Assembly: GCF_006352065.1 (NCBI RefSeq)
Contig: NZ_CP040915.1
Coordinates: 1,612,001 to 1,676,000 of the forward strand
Source of the DNA: Georgenia yuyongxinii
Lineage (GTDB): Bacteria > Actinomycetota > Actinomycetes > Actinomycetales > Actinomycetaceae
Direction of reading: 5' to 3'
Length of the DNA stretch: 64,000 nt
In this document: positions 45,420 through 53,355 of the stretch, in pieces
How the letters are laid out: every line of letters starts with the position of its first letter
How positions within the stretch are numbered: position 1 is the stretch's first letter
The notes under the pieces: model-generated
Databases searched by the model: none
The model's input: only the letters and a program-made list of their open reading frames with translations
What the model was told of the DNA's origin: nothing
Translations under genes and position numbers: made by a program

Positions 45420-45863
45420 TCACACATGTTTGTCGTCGTGTCTGATTCGTGACCCACCACCGGTGTCGATGAGCATGCAGGTCAGGCGCGCCGTGCAGAT
45501 GCGCTGGCCATCGTCGTCGAGCACCTGGATCTCGTAGCTGGCGATCCGGCCGCCCTCGTGCAGGGCCGAGGCGGTCCCGACGACGTGTCCAGCCCTCGCC
45601 CCGCGGTGATGGCTGGCGCTGACCTCGATCCCCACCGCCGCGCGCCCCGGGCCGGCGTGCACGGTGGCGGCGAGGGAGCCGAGGGTCTCGGCCAGGGCCG
45701 CCGACGCGCCGCCGTGCAGCAGGCCGGCGGGCGTGGTGTTGCCGGCCACGGGCATGCGTCCGACCACCCGCCCGGGCGCCGCCTCGAGGAGCTCGATGCC
45801 GAGACGTTCGGGAAGGGTGCCCGCGAAGGCGGCCTGAAGGCGTGGGAGGAGATCGTCCGTCAT
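45420..45863 (-). CDS. PaaI/YbgC-type hotdog thioesterase
   Basis: Acyl-CoA thioesterase of the hotdog fold (147 residues). The active-site helix motif is LLHGGASAALAETLGS (H50, G51), with VGIEVSASHHRGARAG next and a C-terminal strand containing RICTARLTCML. Phenylacetyl-CoA or hydroxybenzoyl-CoA type substrates are typical of the family; none is specified here. The ATG at 45863 follows CACCCT by 6 nt, so it may be leaderless. The open frame reaches 66 codons further but without family similarity. Confidence 0.85.
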   Translation of the reverse strand: MTDDLLPRLQAAFAGTLPERLGIELLEAAPGRVVGRMPVAGNTTPAGLLHGGASAALAETLGSLAATVHAGPGRAAVGIEVSASHHRGARAGHVVGTASALHEGGRIASYEIQVLDDDGQRICTARLTCMLIDTGGGSRIRHDDKHV

Positions 45864-45949
45864 GTCGTCAGGGTGGCACGGCCGGGGGCCGGGCTGTGTC
45901 GGGGCGCAACGGTCGGGCCCCGGCAGCGCCGGGGCTCGGGTTAGCTCGG

Positions 45950-46459
45950 TCAGCCCTCGAGGCCCGCGTGACGCCGCTGCTCCTCGGGCGGCTCGAGCTC
46001 CTGGAAGAGCGTCACGGTCAGCCCGGCGGGGGAGTGGACGCGGGCGTTCAGCGACCGCCACGGCGTCTGCGTCGGTGGGGCGATGGGGGCCGCGCCGGCC
46101 GCGAGGAGCTCGGCGGTGCGGGCCGCGGTGTCGTCGACCTCGAGGGCGAGGCGGACGCGCGGGCCGTCCGGGGAGCCGGTCTCGAGCTCGTCCACCGCAC
46201 GCCGGTGCGCGGTGTTGGCCAGCTCGAGCGTGGCCCGCCCGGCGTCCAGGATCACCACCCGTTCCCCGGCCGCTCCGTCGTAGGCGATCTCCTCGGCCAT
46301 GCCGAGCACGTCCCGAAAGAAGGCCACGGCTGCGTCGTGGTCGTCGACCTCGACGACGAGCCGGAGCTGGCGGACGCGGCCCGCCGGCCGTGGCGCCGCA
46401 GGTGCGCCGGCCGCGCCTGGCGCGTCAGTCTCGTGGACAGGTCCAGGTTCGACGGGCAC
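45950..46459 (-). CDS. VOC family (glyoxalase/bleomycin-resistance fold) protein
   Basis: A 169-residue protein with two beta-alpha-beta-beta-beta units of the vicinal-oxygen-chelate fold: VRQLRLVVEVDDHDAAVAFFRDVLGM, then ATLELAN, VRLALEVDDTAARTAELLAAGA and LTVTLFQELE. The metal-binding pattern is incomplete; a Glu at the end of the second unit is present, but the first ligand position is Arg or Val rather than His. Function is uncertain. The GTG at 46459 has GAGGAG at 5-6 nt spacing. It is divergent from polA across 211 bp, in which I see no further gene. Confidence 0.8.
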   Translation of the reverse strand: MPVEPGPVHETDAPGAAGAPAAPRPAGRVRQLRLVVEVDDHDAAVAFFRDVLGMAEEIAYDGAAGERVVILDAGRATLELANTAHRRAVDELETGSPDGPRVRLALEVDDTAARTAELLAAGAAPIAPPTQTPWRSLNARVHSPAGLTVTLFQELEPPEEQRRHAGLEG

Positions 46460-46657
46460 GGGTGCTCCTCGGAGACGGTGGTCAGTGCTGCTCCAGCGTG
46501 CCACCGGCGCGTCGCGGCGTCCTGGTCGTGCGGTGCCGTCGCGGGCCGCCCCCGGGGTCGAGAGCCACAATCCCTGCGGGCCGACGGCGGGCGGGCCTGT
46601 CGTCAAAGCCACCCTCCGGTGCAGCGAGGGCTGTGGGACGGTGTCGGTGGCGCGCCT

Positions 46658-46663
46658 TAGGGT
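46658..46663 (+). promoter_or_regulatory. -10 element TAGGGT, leaderless start of polA
   Basis: TAGGGT ends 7 nt before the GTG at 46671. It decides the start; the frame is open 124 codons further upstream. Confidence 0.55.
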
Positions 46664-46670
46664 GTCCTCC

Positions 46671-49364
46671 GTGACCGACAGCAACCCCGAGAGCCAGTCC
46701 CCCCGCCTCCTGCTCGTCGACGGCCACTCCATGGCCTTCCGAGCGTTCTACGCCCTGCCGGCGGAGAACTTCTCCACCAAGACCGGTCAGGTGACCAACG
46801 CCGTCTACGGGTTCCTGTCGATGCTCATCAAGCTGCTCGCCGAGGAGCAGCCCACCCACCTCGCGGTCGCGTTCGACGTCTCCGGCGGCACGTTCCGCAC
46901 GGAGGAGTACGCGGAGTACAAGGGGACCCGCGAGGCCGCCCCGGCGCCGTTCCAGGGTCAGGTCCCGCTCATCCAGGAAGTCCTCCACGCGATGCACGTG
47001 CCGGTGCTGGAGAAGGCGAACTACGAGGCGGATGACATCCTCGCCACCCTCACCACCCGCGCCGCGGCCGCCGGCCAGGAGGTGCTCATCTGCTCCGGGG
47101 ACCGGGACACCTTCCAGCTCGTCTCCGACCAGGTCACCGTGCTCTACCCGATCCGCGGCGTCACGAACCTCTCGCGGATGACACCCGAGGCCGTCGAGGA
47201 GAAGTACGGCGTGGGCCCCGCGCGGTACTCCGACCTCGCGGCGCTGGTGGGGGAGACCAGCGACAACCTCCCCGGGGTGCCGGGGGTGGGTCCCAAGACT
47301 GCCGCCAAGTGGGTGAACCAGTACGACGGCCTCGAGAACGTCATCGCCAACGCGGACCTCATCGGTGGCAAGGCCGGACAGAACCTGCGCGACAACCTCG
47401 ACCAGGTGATCCGTAACCGGCGCCTGAACCGCCTGCTCACCGACCTCGAGCTGCCCGTGGGGGTGGACGACCTCGCCCGCCGTCCGCTGGACCGGGAGGC
47501 GGTCCACCAGGTCTTCGACTCCCTGGAGTTCGACGTGCTGCGGCAGCGGCTCTTCGAGTCGCTGCCCCAGGAGCAGACCAGTGAGCCCGCCGCGGGCCTC
47601 GACGTCGACGTCGTCCCGGTCACCAAGGTGGACGGCGGGTTGCCTGCCTGGCTCGACGCCCGCCGCGGCACCCTCCTCGGCCTTGACGTCACCGGCACCG
47701 CGGCGCAGGGCACCGGGGACGCGTGGGCGCTCGCGGTCGCCGACGGCGAGGGCACGGCGGTCACGATGGACCTCACGGCGCTGGATGAGACGGACGAGAC
47801 CGCGCTGGCCTCGTGGCTCGCCGACCCGGCGTCCCCCAAGGCGTTGCACGAGGCGAAGAACGCCTGGCACGCCCTGGACGGGCGCGGCCTCACGCTCGAT
47901 GGCGTCACGTTCGACACGGCGCTCGCCGCGTACCTGTGCTACCCGGACCAGCGCCGGTACGCCCTGCCCGACCTGAGCCTGCGTCACCTCAAGCGTGAGC
48001 TGCGCGAGGAGGATACGGACGACGGCCAGGGTGTGCTCGACCTGGAGGGCGAGAGCGCCGACAACCACGCCGGCGTACGGGCCAGCGCCGTGGTCGAGCT
48101 GGCCGGCGCGCTCGCCACCGAGCTGGCCGACCGGGGCGCCGACGCGCTCCTGGGCGAGCTGGAGCTTCCGGTCCAGCGGGTCCTGGCCCGCATGGAGAAG
48201 CACGGCATCGCCGCCGACGTGGCGAACCTCGAGGAGCTGCAGACCGGCTTCGACCAGGCCGTCGAGCGGGCCGCCGCCCTCGCGTTCGAGGCGATCGGCC
48301 GCGAGGTGAACCTCTCGAGCCCCAAGCAGCTCCAGGAGGTCCTCTTCGACGAGCTCGACATGCCGAAGACGAAGAAGACCAAGACCGGGTACACCACCGA
48401 CGCCGACGCGCTGGCCGACCTCTACGCCAAGACCGAGCACCCGTTCCTCCAGCACCTGCTCGAGCACCGCGACCAGATCCGGCTGCGGCAGACGGCGGAG
48501 GGCCTGCTGCGGTCGGTCTCCCCGGACGGCCGGATCCACACCACCTTCCACCAGACCATCGCGGCCACGGGCCGGCTCAGCTCTACCGACCCCAACCTGC
48601 AGAACATCCCGGTGCGCACCGACGACGGCCTGCGCCTGCGGGAGGGCTTCATCGTGGGGGAGGGGTACGAGGCGCTGCTGACCGCCGACTATTCCCAGAT
48701 CGAGATGCGCATCATGGCGCACCTGTCGGAGGACGCCGGGCTCATCGAGGCGTTCCGCTCGGGGGAGGACCTGCACTCCTTCGTCGGCTCCCGCGTGTTC
48801 GACGTGCCCACCGACCAGGTGACCCCCGCCCAGCGCAGCAAGATCAAGGCGATGAGCTACGGGCTGGCGTACGGGCTCAGCGCGTTCGGGCTCTCCCGGC
48901 AGCTCAAGATCGACGTCGCCGAGGCACGGGACCTCATGGAGGGTTACTTCGAGCGCTTCGGCGGTGTGCGGGACTACCTGCACGGCGTCGTCGGCGACGC
49001 CCGCAAGACTGGCTACACGCAGACGATCATGGGCCGGCGCCGCTACCTGCACGACCTCACCAGCGACAACCGGCAGCGCCGCGACATGGCCGAGCGCATG
49101 GCTCTTAACGCCCCGATCCAAGGCTCGGCCGCCGACCTCATCAAGGTCGCCATGGTCGACACCCAGCGGGCGCTGGACGAGCGCGGGCTTGGCTCACGGA
49201 TTCTCCTGCAGGTCCACGACGAGCTGGTGCTCGAGGTCGCCCCGGGGGAGCGTGAGGAGGTCGAGGCCCTCGTCCGCGAGCAGATGGGCTCGGCGGCGCA
49301 GCTGTCGGTGCCGCTGGATGTCTCGGTCGGCACGGGCCGGTCCTGGCGCGACGCCGCCCACTGA
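46671..49364 (+). CDS. polA: PolA, DNA polymerase I
   Basis: Repair and Okazaki-fragment polymerase (897 residues). The 5'-3' exonuclease domain (1-300) shows LLVDGHSMAFRAFYAL, EADDILATL and SGDRDTFQLV. The 3'-5' exonuclease-like domain (about 310-500) has lost the D-x-E motif (LGLDVTGTAA) and is probably inactive, as in other actinobacteria. The polymerase domain (about 520-897) has SSTDPNLQNIPVRT, catalytic D673 (TADYSQIE), the O-helix RSKIKAMSYGLAYGLSAFG and D850 (VHDELV). Confidence 0.97.
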   Translation: MTDSNPESQSPRLLLVDGHSMAFRAFYALPAENFSTKTGQVTNAVYGFLSMLIKLLAEEQPTHLAVAFDVSGGTFRTEEYAEYKGTREAAPAPFQGQVPLIQEVLHAMHVPVLEKANYEADDILATLTTRAAAAGQEVLICSGDRDTFQLVSDQVTVLYPIRGVTNLSRMTPEAVEEKYGVGPARYSDLAALVGETSDNLPGVPGVGPKTAAKWVNQYDGLENVIANADLIGGKAGQNLRDNLDQVIRNRRLNRLLTDLELPVGVDDLARRPLDREAVHQVFDSLEFDVLRQRLFESLPQEQTSEPAAGLDVDVVPVTKVDGGLPAWLDARRGTLLGLDVTGTAAQGTGDAWALAVADGEGTAVTMDLTALDETDETALASWLADPASPKALHEAKNAWHALDGRGLTLDGVTFDTALAAYLCYPDQRRYALPDLSLRHLKRELREEDTDDGQGVLDLEGESADNHAGVRASAVVELAGALATELADRGADALLGELELPVQRVLARMEKHGIAADVANLEELQTGFDQAVERAAALAFEAIGREVNLSSPKQLQEVLFDELDMPKTKKTKTGYTTDADALADLYAKTEHPFLQHLLEHRDQIRLRQTAEGLLRSVSPDGRIHTTFHQTIAATGRLSSTDPNLQNIPVRTDDGLRLREGFIVGEGYEALLTADYSQIEMRIMAHLSEDAGLIEAFRSGEDLHSFVGSRVFDVPTDQVTPAQRSKIKAMSYGLAYGLSAFGLSRQLKIDVAEARDLMEGYFERFGGVRDYLHGVVGDARKTGYTQTIMGRRRYLHDLTSDNRQRRDMAERMALNAPIQGSAADLIKVAMVDTQRALDERGLGSRILLQVHDELVLEVAPGEREEVEALVREQMGSAAQLSVPLDVSVGTGRSWRDAAH

Positions 49365-49421
49365 TCCCGGAGCGGCCCGGTCACCGAGCCGCCGTCGCTG
49401 AGCTGGTACGCGCGAGACGGC

Positions 49422-49440
49422 GGACGGCGGCCGGCCGTCC
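49422..49440. terminator. hairpin between polA and convergent oxidoreductase gene
   Basis: A 7-bp stem GGACGGC/GCCGTCC with a 5-nt loop lies in the 82-bp convergent gap. Confidence 0.4.
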
Positions 49441-49446
49441 TTCGGC

Positions 49447-50532
49447 TCAGGCCGGCGCCGCGTCCAGGCGTACCGGACACCCGGTCCGGGCCGACTCGTA
49501 CATGCCCAGGATCAGCGCCAGGGCGGTACGCGCCTCCGGCGTCCCTACCCGGGGTCGCGCCGACCCGTCGCCGCGCTGCCGCGCGCGCACCACCGCCACC
49601 AGCTCGTCCAGCTGACGCACGTGCGCCGGCCCGAGCCCACGCTCGTCGTCGGCCAGCCGGTCCGCCGTCGTCACCTGGTTCGCGGCGGCTCCGGACTCCG
49701 CCATCCGCACCTCGGGCGCGGCGCCGTCGGTGGCGTGGAGGAAGACGAGCTCGTCGTCGACGATGACGGCCGAGCCGCCGTCGCCGTAGACCCGGAGCGC
49801 GGAGTCGACCCCGGGGTACGCCGCGGTGGTGGCGTGGATGGTGGCGAGCGCGCCGGAGACGAAGCGCACCACGGCGACGGCGGTGTCCTCCACCTCGATG
49901 CGCTCGTGCGCGAGGGTGCCGGTGTAGGCGAAGACCTCCTCGGGCGTGCCCATCACCGAGAGCAGCAGGTCGATGATGTGCACCGCCTGGTTCATCGCCG
50001 CGCCCCCGCCGTCGAGGGCCCACGTGCCGCGCCACGCCCCCGAGTCGTAGTAGGACTGCCCGCGCCACCACGCGCACGACGCCGTCGCCGAGGTCAGACG
50101 CCCGAGACCGCCCGTGGCCACCTCGGCCGCCACGCGCTCGGCCGACCGGTCGAAGCGGTGCTGGGAGACGACGGCGACCACGTTGCCGGTGCGCCGTTCC
50201 GCCTCGACGATCCGGTCGGCGGCGGCGAGGCTCACGTCCAGCGGTTTCTCCACGAGCACGTGCTTGCCCGCCTCCAGCGCCGGGACCGCCCGGTCCGCAT
50301 GGGTGCCCGACGGCGTCGCGACGATCACGACGTCGACGTCCTCGGCTGTGGCGAGGTAGCCGTCGAGGTCAGTGCTCCACGCCGCCCCATGCGTCGCGGC
50401 CAGCTCGCGCGCCGGGTCCGGCCGGCGGGCGACCACCAGACGCAGCTCCGCGTCCGCCGTCGCGGCGACGGCGTCCGCGAAGACCCGGCCGATCGCACCG
50501 GCCCCGACGATGGCGAATCCCAGAGGTCTCAT
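49447..50532 (-). CDS. Gfo/Idh/MocA family NAD(P)-dependent oxidoreductase
   Basis: Sugar or inositol dehydrogenase-like enzyme (361 residues). The Rossmann nucleotide-binding motif FAIVGAGAIGRVFADAV is at the N-terminus, VDVVIVATPSGTHAD follows, and the family lysine is in HVLVEKPLDVS. The C-terminal sheet domain has GGAAMNQAVHIIDLLL, with the catalytic His and Asp region. The substrate is not visible; no sugar-transport genes are next to it. The ATG at 50532 is preferred because CACAAT lies 6 nt upstream; an ATG five codons earlier is possible. Confidence 0.9.
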   Translation of the reverse strand: MRPLGFAIVGAGAIGRVFADAVAATADAELRLVVARRPDPARELAATHGAAWSTDLDGYLATAEDVDVVIVATPSGTHADRAVPALEAGKHVLVEKPLDVSLAAADRIVEAERRTGNVVAVVSQHRFDRSAERVAAEVATGGLGRLTSATASCAWWRGQSYYDSGAWRGTWALDGGGAAMNQAVHIIDLLLSVMGTPEEVFAYTGTLAHERIEVEDTAVAVVRFVSGALATIHATTAAYPGVDSALRVYGDGGSAVIVDDELVFLHATDGAAPEVRMAESGAAANQVTTADRLADDERGLGPAHVRQLDELVAVVRARQRGDGSARPRVGTPEARTALALILGMYESARTGCPVRLDAAPA

Positions 50533-50538
50533 GCCGTG

Positions 50539-50544
50539 ATTGTG
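50539..50544 (-). promoter_or_regulatory. -10 element CACAAT, leaderless start of Gfo/Idh gene
   Basis: On the minus strand CACAAT is 6 nt before the ATG at 50532. Confidence 0.4.
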
Positions 50545-50613
50545 CACCGTTGGTGCCCGGGACCGTGCCGACCGGCAACGCGGCTGCCCAGGTCACGGGC
50601 GAGAGGAATGCCC

Positions 50614-51435
50614 TCAGGTGCGCCGGGTGCGGAAGATCGCGGTGCCCGGCAGCAGCGCCCCCCGCTCTGGCCCCCACCCGCCCCACACGTTGGTGTTGAC
50701 GGCGGGCCACTCAGGCTCCACGAGCTCCTCGATGACCAGACCCGCGCCGACGACGTCGCGTACGTGGTCGGCGAACGTGCGGTGGTACTCGGCGTACAGC
50801 GGTGCCCCCGCGGCGTCGGTCTCCACGTAGGGGGTGCGGTCGAAGTAGGAGCGCTGCACGGTCAGCCCGTGGGCGGTCGGGTCGTCGGGGAAGGCCCACC
50901 GCACGGGATGGGTCACCGAGAACACCCAGCGCCCGCCGGGGCGCAGCACCCGCGCGACCTCGGCGTGCACGCGGTCGGCGTCCGGCACGAACGGGATCGC
51001 GCCGAACGCGGTGTAGGCGACGTCGAAGGAGGCGTCGGCGAAGGGGAGGTCGCGGGCATCGGCCAGGACGGTGGGCACGCTGATCCCGGTCACGGCATCG
51101 AGCTCCGCGGCCCGCTCCAGCATGCCGGCGGCGACGTCGGTGGCCACCACCTCCACGTCCTGGGCGCGCAGCCACCGCGCGCACTGCGCGGCCCCGGAGC
51201 CCACCTCGAGCACTCGCGATCCGCGAAGCTCCTCGAGCGGGCCGAGGAGATGCGCGTCGGCCTCCCGCAGTCCCTCGGGGCACCAGCAGAAGTCGGCGTC
51301 GCCGAGGAAGGCGCCGTGCTCGGCGAGATACTGGCTCGCTGCGTCGCTCCACCAGGCAGCGTTGGCCCGGGCGGCGGCTGCGGCGTCGACGTCGTGGTAC
51401 CCGGCGCCTCCGACGGGAGGCTGGGGCGCGCTCAT
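50614..51435 (-). CDS. class I SAM-dependent methyltransferase
   Basis: A 273-residue methyltransferase. SAM-binding motif I is RVLEVGSGAAQCARWL, motif II VVATDVAAGML, motif IV FDVAYTAFGAIPFVPD, and a post-core strand GRWVFSVTHPV follows. It belongs to the Methyltransf_11/25 group; the acceptor is unknown. A CAGTCT hexamer 5 nt before the ATG suggests leaderless initiation, though weakly. It is followed on the same strand by the Gfo/Idh gene after 81 nt, and is divergent from rpsA. Confidence 0.85.
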   Translation of the reverse strand: MSAPQPPVGGAGYHDVDAAAAARANAAWWSDAASQYLAEHGAFLGDADFCWCPEGLREADAHLLGPLEELRGSRVLEVGSGAAQCARWLRAQDVEVVATDVAAGMLERAAELDAVTGISVPTVLADARDLPFADASFDVAYTAFGAIPFVPDADRVHAEVARVLRPGGRWVFSVTHPVRWAFPDDPTAHGLTVQRSYFDRTPYVETDAAGAPLYAEYHRTFADHVRDVVGAGLVIEELVEPEWPAVNTNVWGGWGPERGALLPGTAIFRTRRT

Positions 51436-51578
51436 GCGGCAGACTGGAGTGCGGTCATGCGACCAGTGTGCGCCAGCGTGCGGCTGAGCCGGCCGCCAGG
51501 CGGTGACCGGTGAGCCGGCGGGTGACCGGTTAACCAGCGGGTGTGAGCCAGCCCTCGCCCGGAAGGGTCGGAGGTCGG

Positions 51579-51608
51579 TTGCCGGGGCGGAACCAGGCTC
51601 GGTAGGAT
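51579..51608 (+). promoter_or_regulatory. rpsA promoter TTGCCG-N18-TAGGAT
   Basis: A -35/-10 pair with 18-nt spacing would start transcription near 51615 and give a leader of about 88 nt. A second -10 candidate, TACTAT, is at 51669. Confidence 0.55.
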
Positions 51609-51624
51609 CGCCTGCGGCGCACGT

Positions 51625-51705
51625 ATGCCTCCGGGCTGCACCCGTCGAGCACGACCCATCCTGTCCGTACTATCCCTGTCCGCATCGGAGTCCATTCCTC
51701 AATGA
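51625..51705 (+). CDS. possible 26-codon upstream ORF overlapping the rpsA start
   Basis: An ATG in the rpsA leader opens a 26-residue frame (MPPGCTRRARPILSVLSLS and 7 more residues) whose TGA overlaps the rpsA ATG (ATGA). No SD is seen before it. It could couple translation of rpsA to the leader, or be a chance frame. rpsA itself has GGAG 11 nt before its ATG, which argues that coupling is not required. Confidence 0.3.
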   Translation: MPPGCTRRARPILSVLSLSASESIPQ

Positions 51706-53177
51706 CCACTACTACGCCCACGCAGCCGACGTCCCCCCAGGTCGCCGTCAACGACATCGGCTCGGCCGAGGACTTCCTCGCCGCCGTTGACGCCACCATC
51801 AAGTACTTCAACGACGGGGACATCGTCGAGGGCACTATCGTCAAGGTCGACCGGGACGAGGTCCTCCTCGACATCGGTTACAAGACCGAGGGCGTCATCC
51901 TCTCGCGCGAGCTCTCCATCAAGCACGACGTCAACCCCGACGAGGTCGTCGCGGTCGGCGACCAGATCGAGGCGCTCGTCCTCCAGAAGGAGGACAAGGA
52001 GGGCCGCCTGCTCCTGTCCAAGAAGCGCGCGCAGTACGAGCGCGCCTGGAGCACCATCGAGAAGATCAAGGACGAGGACGGCGTCGTCACCGGCACCGTC
52101 ATCGAGGTCGTCAAGGGCGGCCTGATCCTCGACATCGGTCTGCGCGGCTTCCTGCCGGCCTCCCTGGTGGAGATGCGTCGCGTCCGCGACCTCCAGCCCT
52201 ACGTGGGCAAGGAGATCGAGGCGAAGATCATCGAGCTCGACAAGAACCGCAACAACGTGGTCCTCTCCCGTCGCGCCTGGCTCGAGCAGACCCAGTCCGA
52301 GGTCCGCTCGCACTTCCTGCAGACCCTGCAGAAGGGGCAGGTCCGCCCCGGTGTGGTCTCTTCGATCGTCAACTTCGGTGCGTTCGTCGACCTTGGCGGC
52401 GTGGACGGCCTCGTGCACGTCTCCGAGCTGTCCTGGAAGCACATCGACCACCCGAACGAGGTCGTCGAGGTCGGCCAGGAGGTCACCGTCGAGGTTCTCG
52501 ACGTCGACATGGACCGCGAGCGCGTGTCCCTGTCCCTCAAGGCCACCCAGGAAGACCCGTGGCAGGCTTTCGCCCGCACGCACGCCATCGGCCAGGTCGT
52601 GCCCGGCAAGGTCACCAAGCTCGTCCCCTTCGGTGCGTTCGTGCGCGTCGAGGACGGCATCGAGGGCCTCGTGCACATCTCCGAGCTGGCCCAGCGCCAC
52701 GTCGAGGTGCCCGAGCAGGTGGCCAAGGTCGGCGACGAGGTGTTCGTCAAGGTCATCGACATCGACCTTGAGCGTCGCCGCATCTCCCTGTCGCTGAAGC
52801 AGGCGAACGAGGGTGTGGACCCGGCCAGCGAGGACTTCGACCCGTCGATGTACGGCATGGCCGCGGAGTACGACGAGCAGGGCAACTACAAGTACCCCGA
52901 GGGCTTCGACCCGGAGACCAACGAGTGGCTCGAGGGTTACGACACCCAGCGCGAGGCCTGGGAGGCCGAGTACGCCCAGGCGCACGCCCGCTGGGAGGCG
53001 CACAAGAAGCAGGTCGCCGCGGCGATCGACGCCGACACCGAGGCTGCCGAGGTCGGCACCCCGGGTGCCGGGACCGCCGGTCCGACGTCCTACACCTCGG
53101 CCCCGGTCGAGGCGCACGGCACGCTGGCCTCGGACGAGGCCCTCGCTGCCCTGCGCGAGAAGCTCACCGGTCACTGA
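51702..53177 (+). CDS. rpsA: RpsA, 30S ribosomal protein S1
   Basis: RNA-binding ribosomal protein (491 residues) with four S1 domains at about 36-105, 122-190, 208-280 and 293-365. The clearest are SIVNFGAFVDLGGVDGLVHVSELSW and KLVPFGAFVRVEDGIEGLVHISEL. The C-terminal 110 residues are acidic and Ala/Glu rich, as usual in actinobacteria, which have four rather than six S1 repeats. The leader of about 88 nt may have a regulatory role. A 16-bp terminator hairpin follows. In many actinobacteria coaE and uvrB come next; here other genes are inserted. Confidence 0.97.
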   Translation: MTTTTPTQPTSPQVAVNDIGSAEDFLAAVDATIKYFNDGDIVEGTIVKVDRDEVLLDIGYKTEGVILSRELSIKHDVNPDEVVAVGDQIEALVLQKEDKEGRLLLSKKRAQYERAWSTIEKIKDEDGVVTGTVIEVVKGGLILDIGLRGFLPASLVEMRRVRDLQPYVGKEIEAKIIELDKNRNNVVLSRRAWLEQTQSEVRSHFLQTLQKGQVRPGVVSSIVNFGAFVDLGGVDGLVHVSELSWKHIDHPNEVVEVGQEVTVEVLDVDMDRERVSLSLKATQEDPWQAFARTHAIGQVVPGKVTKLVPFGAFVRVEDGIEGLVHISELAQRHVEVPEQVAKVGDEVFVKVIDIDLERRRISLSLKQANEGVDPASEDFDPSMYGMAAEYDEQGNYKYPEGFDPETNEWLEGYDTQREAWEAEYAQAHARWEAHKKQVAAAIDADTEAAEVGTPGAGTAGPTSYTSAPVEAHGTLASDEALAALREKLTGH

Positions 53178-53210
53178 GCCGGCCCGCGGGTCTGACCCGC
53201 TGAGCACGTA

Positions 53211-53247
53211 CGAGGCCCGTCGCCCCATCCCGGGGCGGCGGGCCTCG
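53211..53247 (+). terminator. strong hairpin terminator after rpsA
   Basis: A 16-bp stem (one G-T pair) starting CGAGGCCCGTCGCCCC encloses a 5-nt loop. It is the longest terminator-like stem I see in the window. Confidence 0.75.
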
Positions 53248-53274
53248 CCGTCTCCTCACCCTTCGCACCCTTCG

Positions 53275-53341
53275 CCCGCGAGATGTCATCTTTTCCGCGA
53301 CATGTCAATGACATCTGATGGAGAAGATGACATCTCGCGGG
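53275..53341. repeat. intergenic repeat cluster C: 67-bp near-perfect palindrome of GAGATGTCA units
   Basis: Outer arms 53275-53296 and 53320-53341 match over 22 bp with one mismatch. Inner arms 53297-53307 and 53309-53319 are a decayed inverted pair around a single A. The cores start at 53279, 53298, 53309 and 53328; within each half the period is 19 bp. It lies between the rpsA terminator and the convergent multicopper oxidase gene. Confidence 0.9.
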
Positions 53342-53355
53342 TTGGGGGTGGGCGG

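Noticed and set aside
46299-46670. N-terminal extension of PolA by up to 124 codons
   Set aside because: The extension lies in the divergent promoter region, has no family similarity, and a leaderless -10 sits just before the GTG at 46671.
47670-48100. Missing 3'-5' exonuclease motifs in PolA
   Set aside because: Loss of proofreading residues in Pol I is common in actinobacteria and not unusual here.
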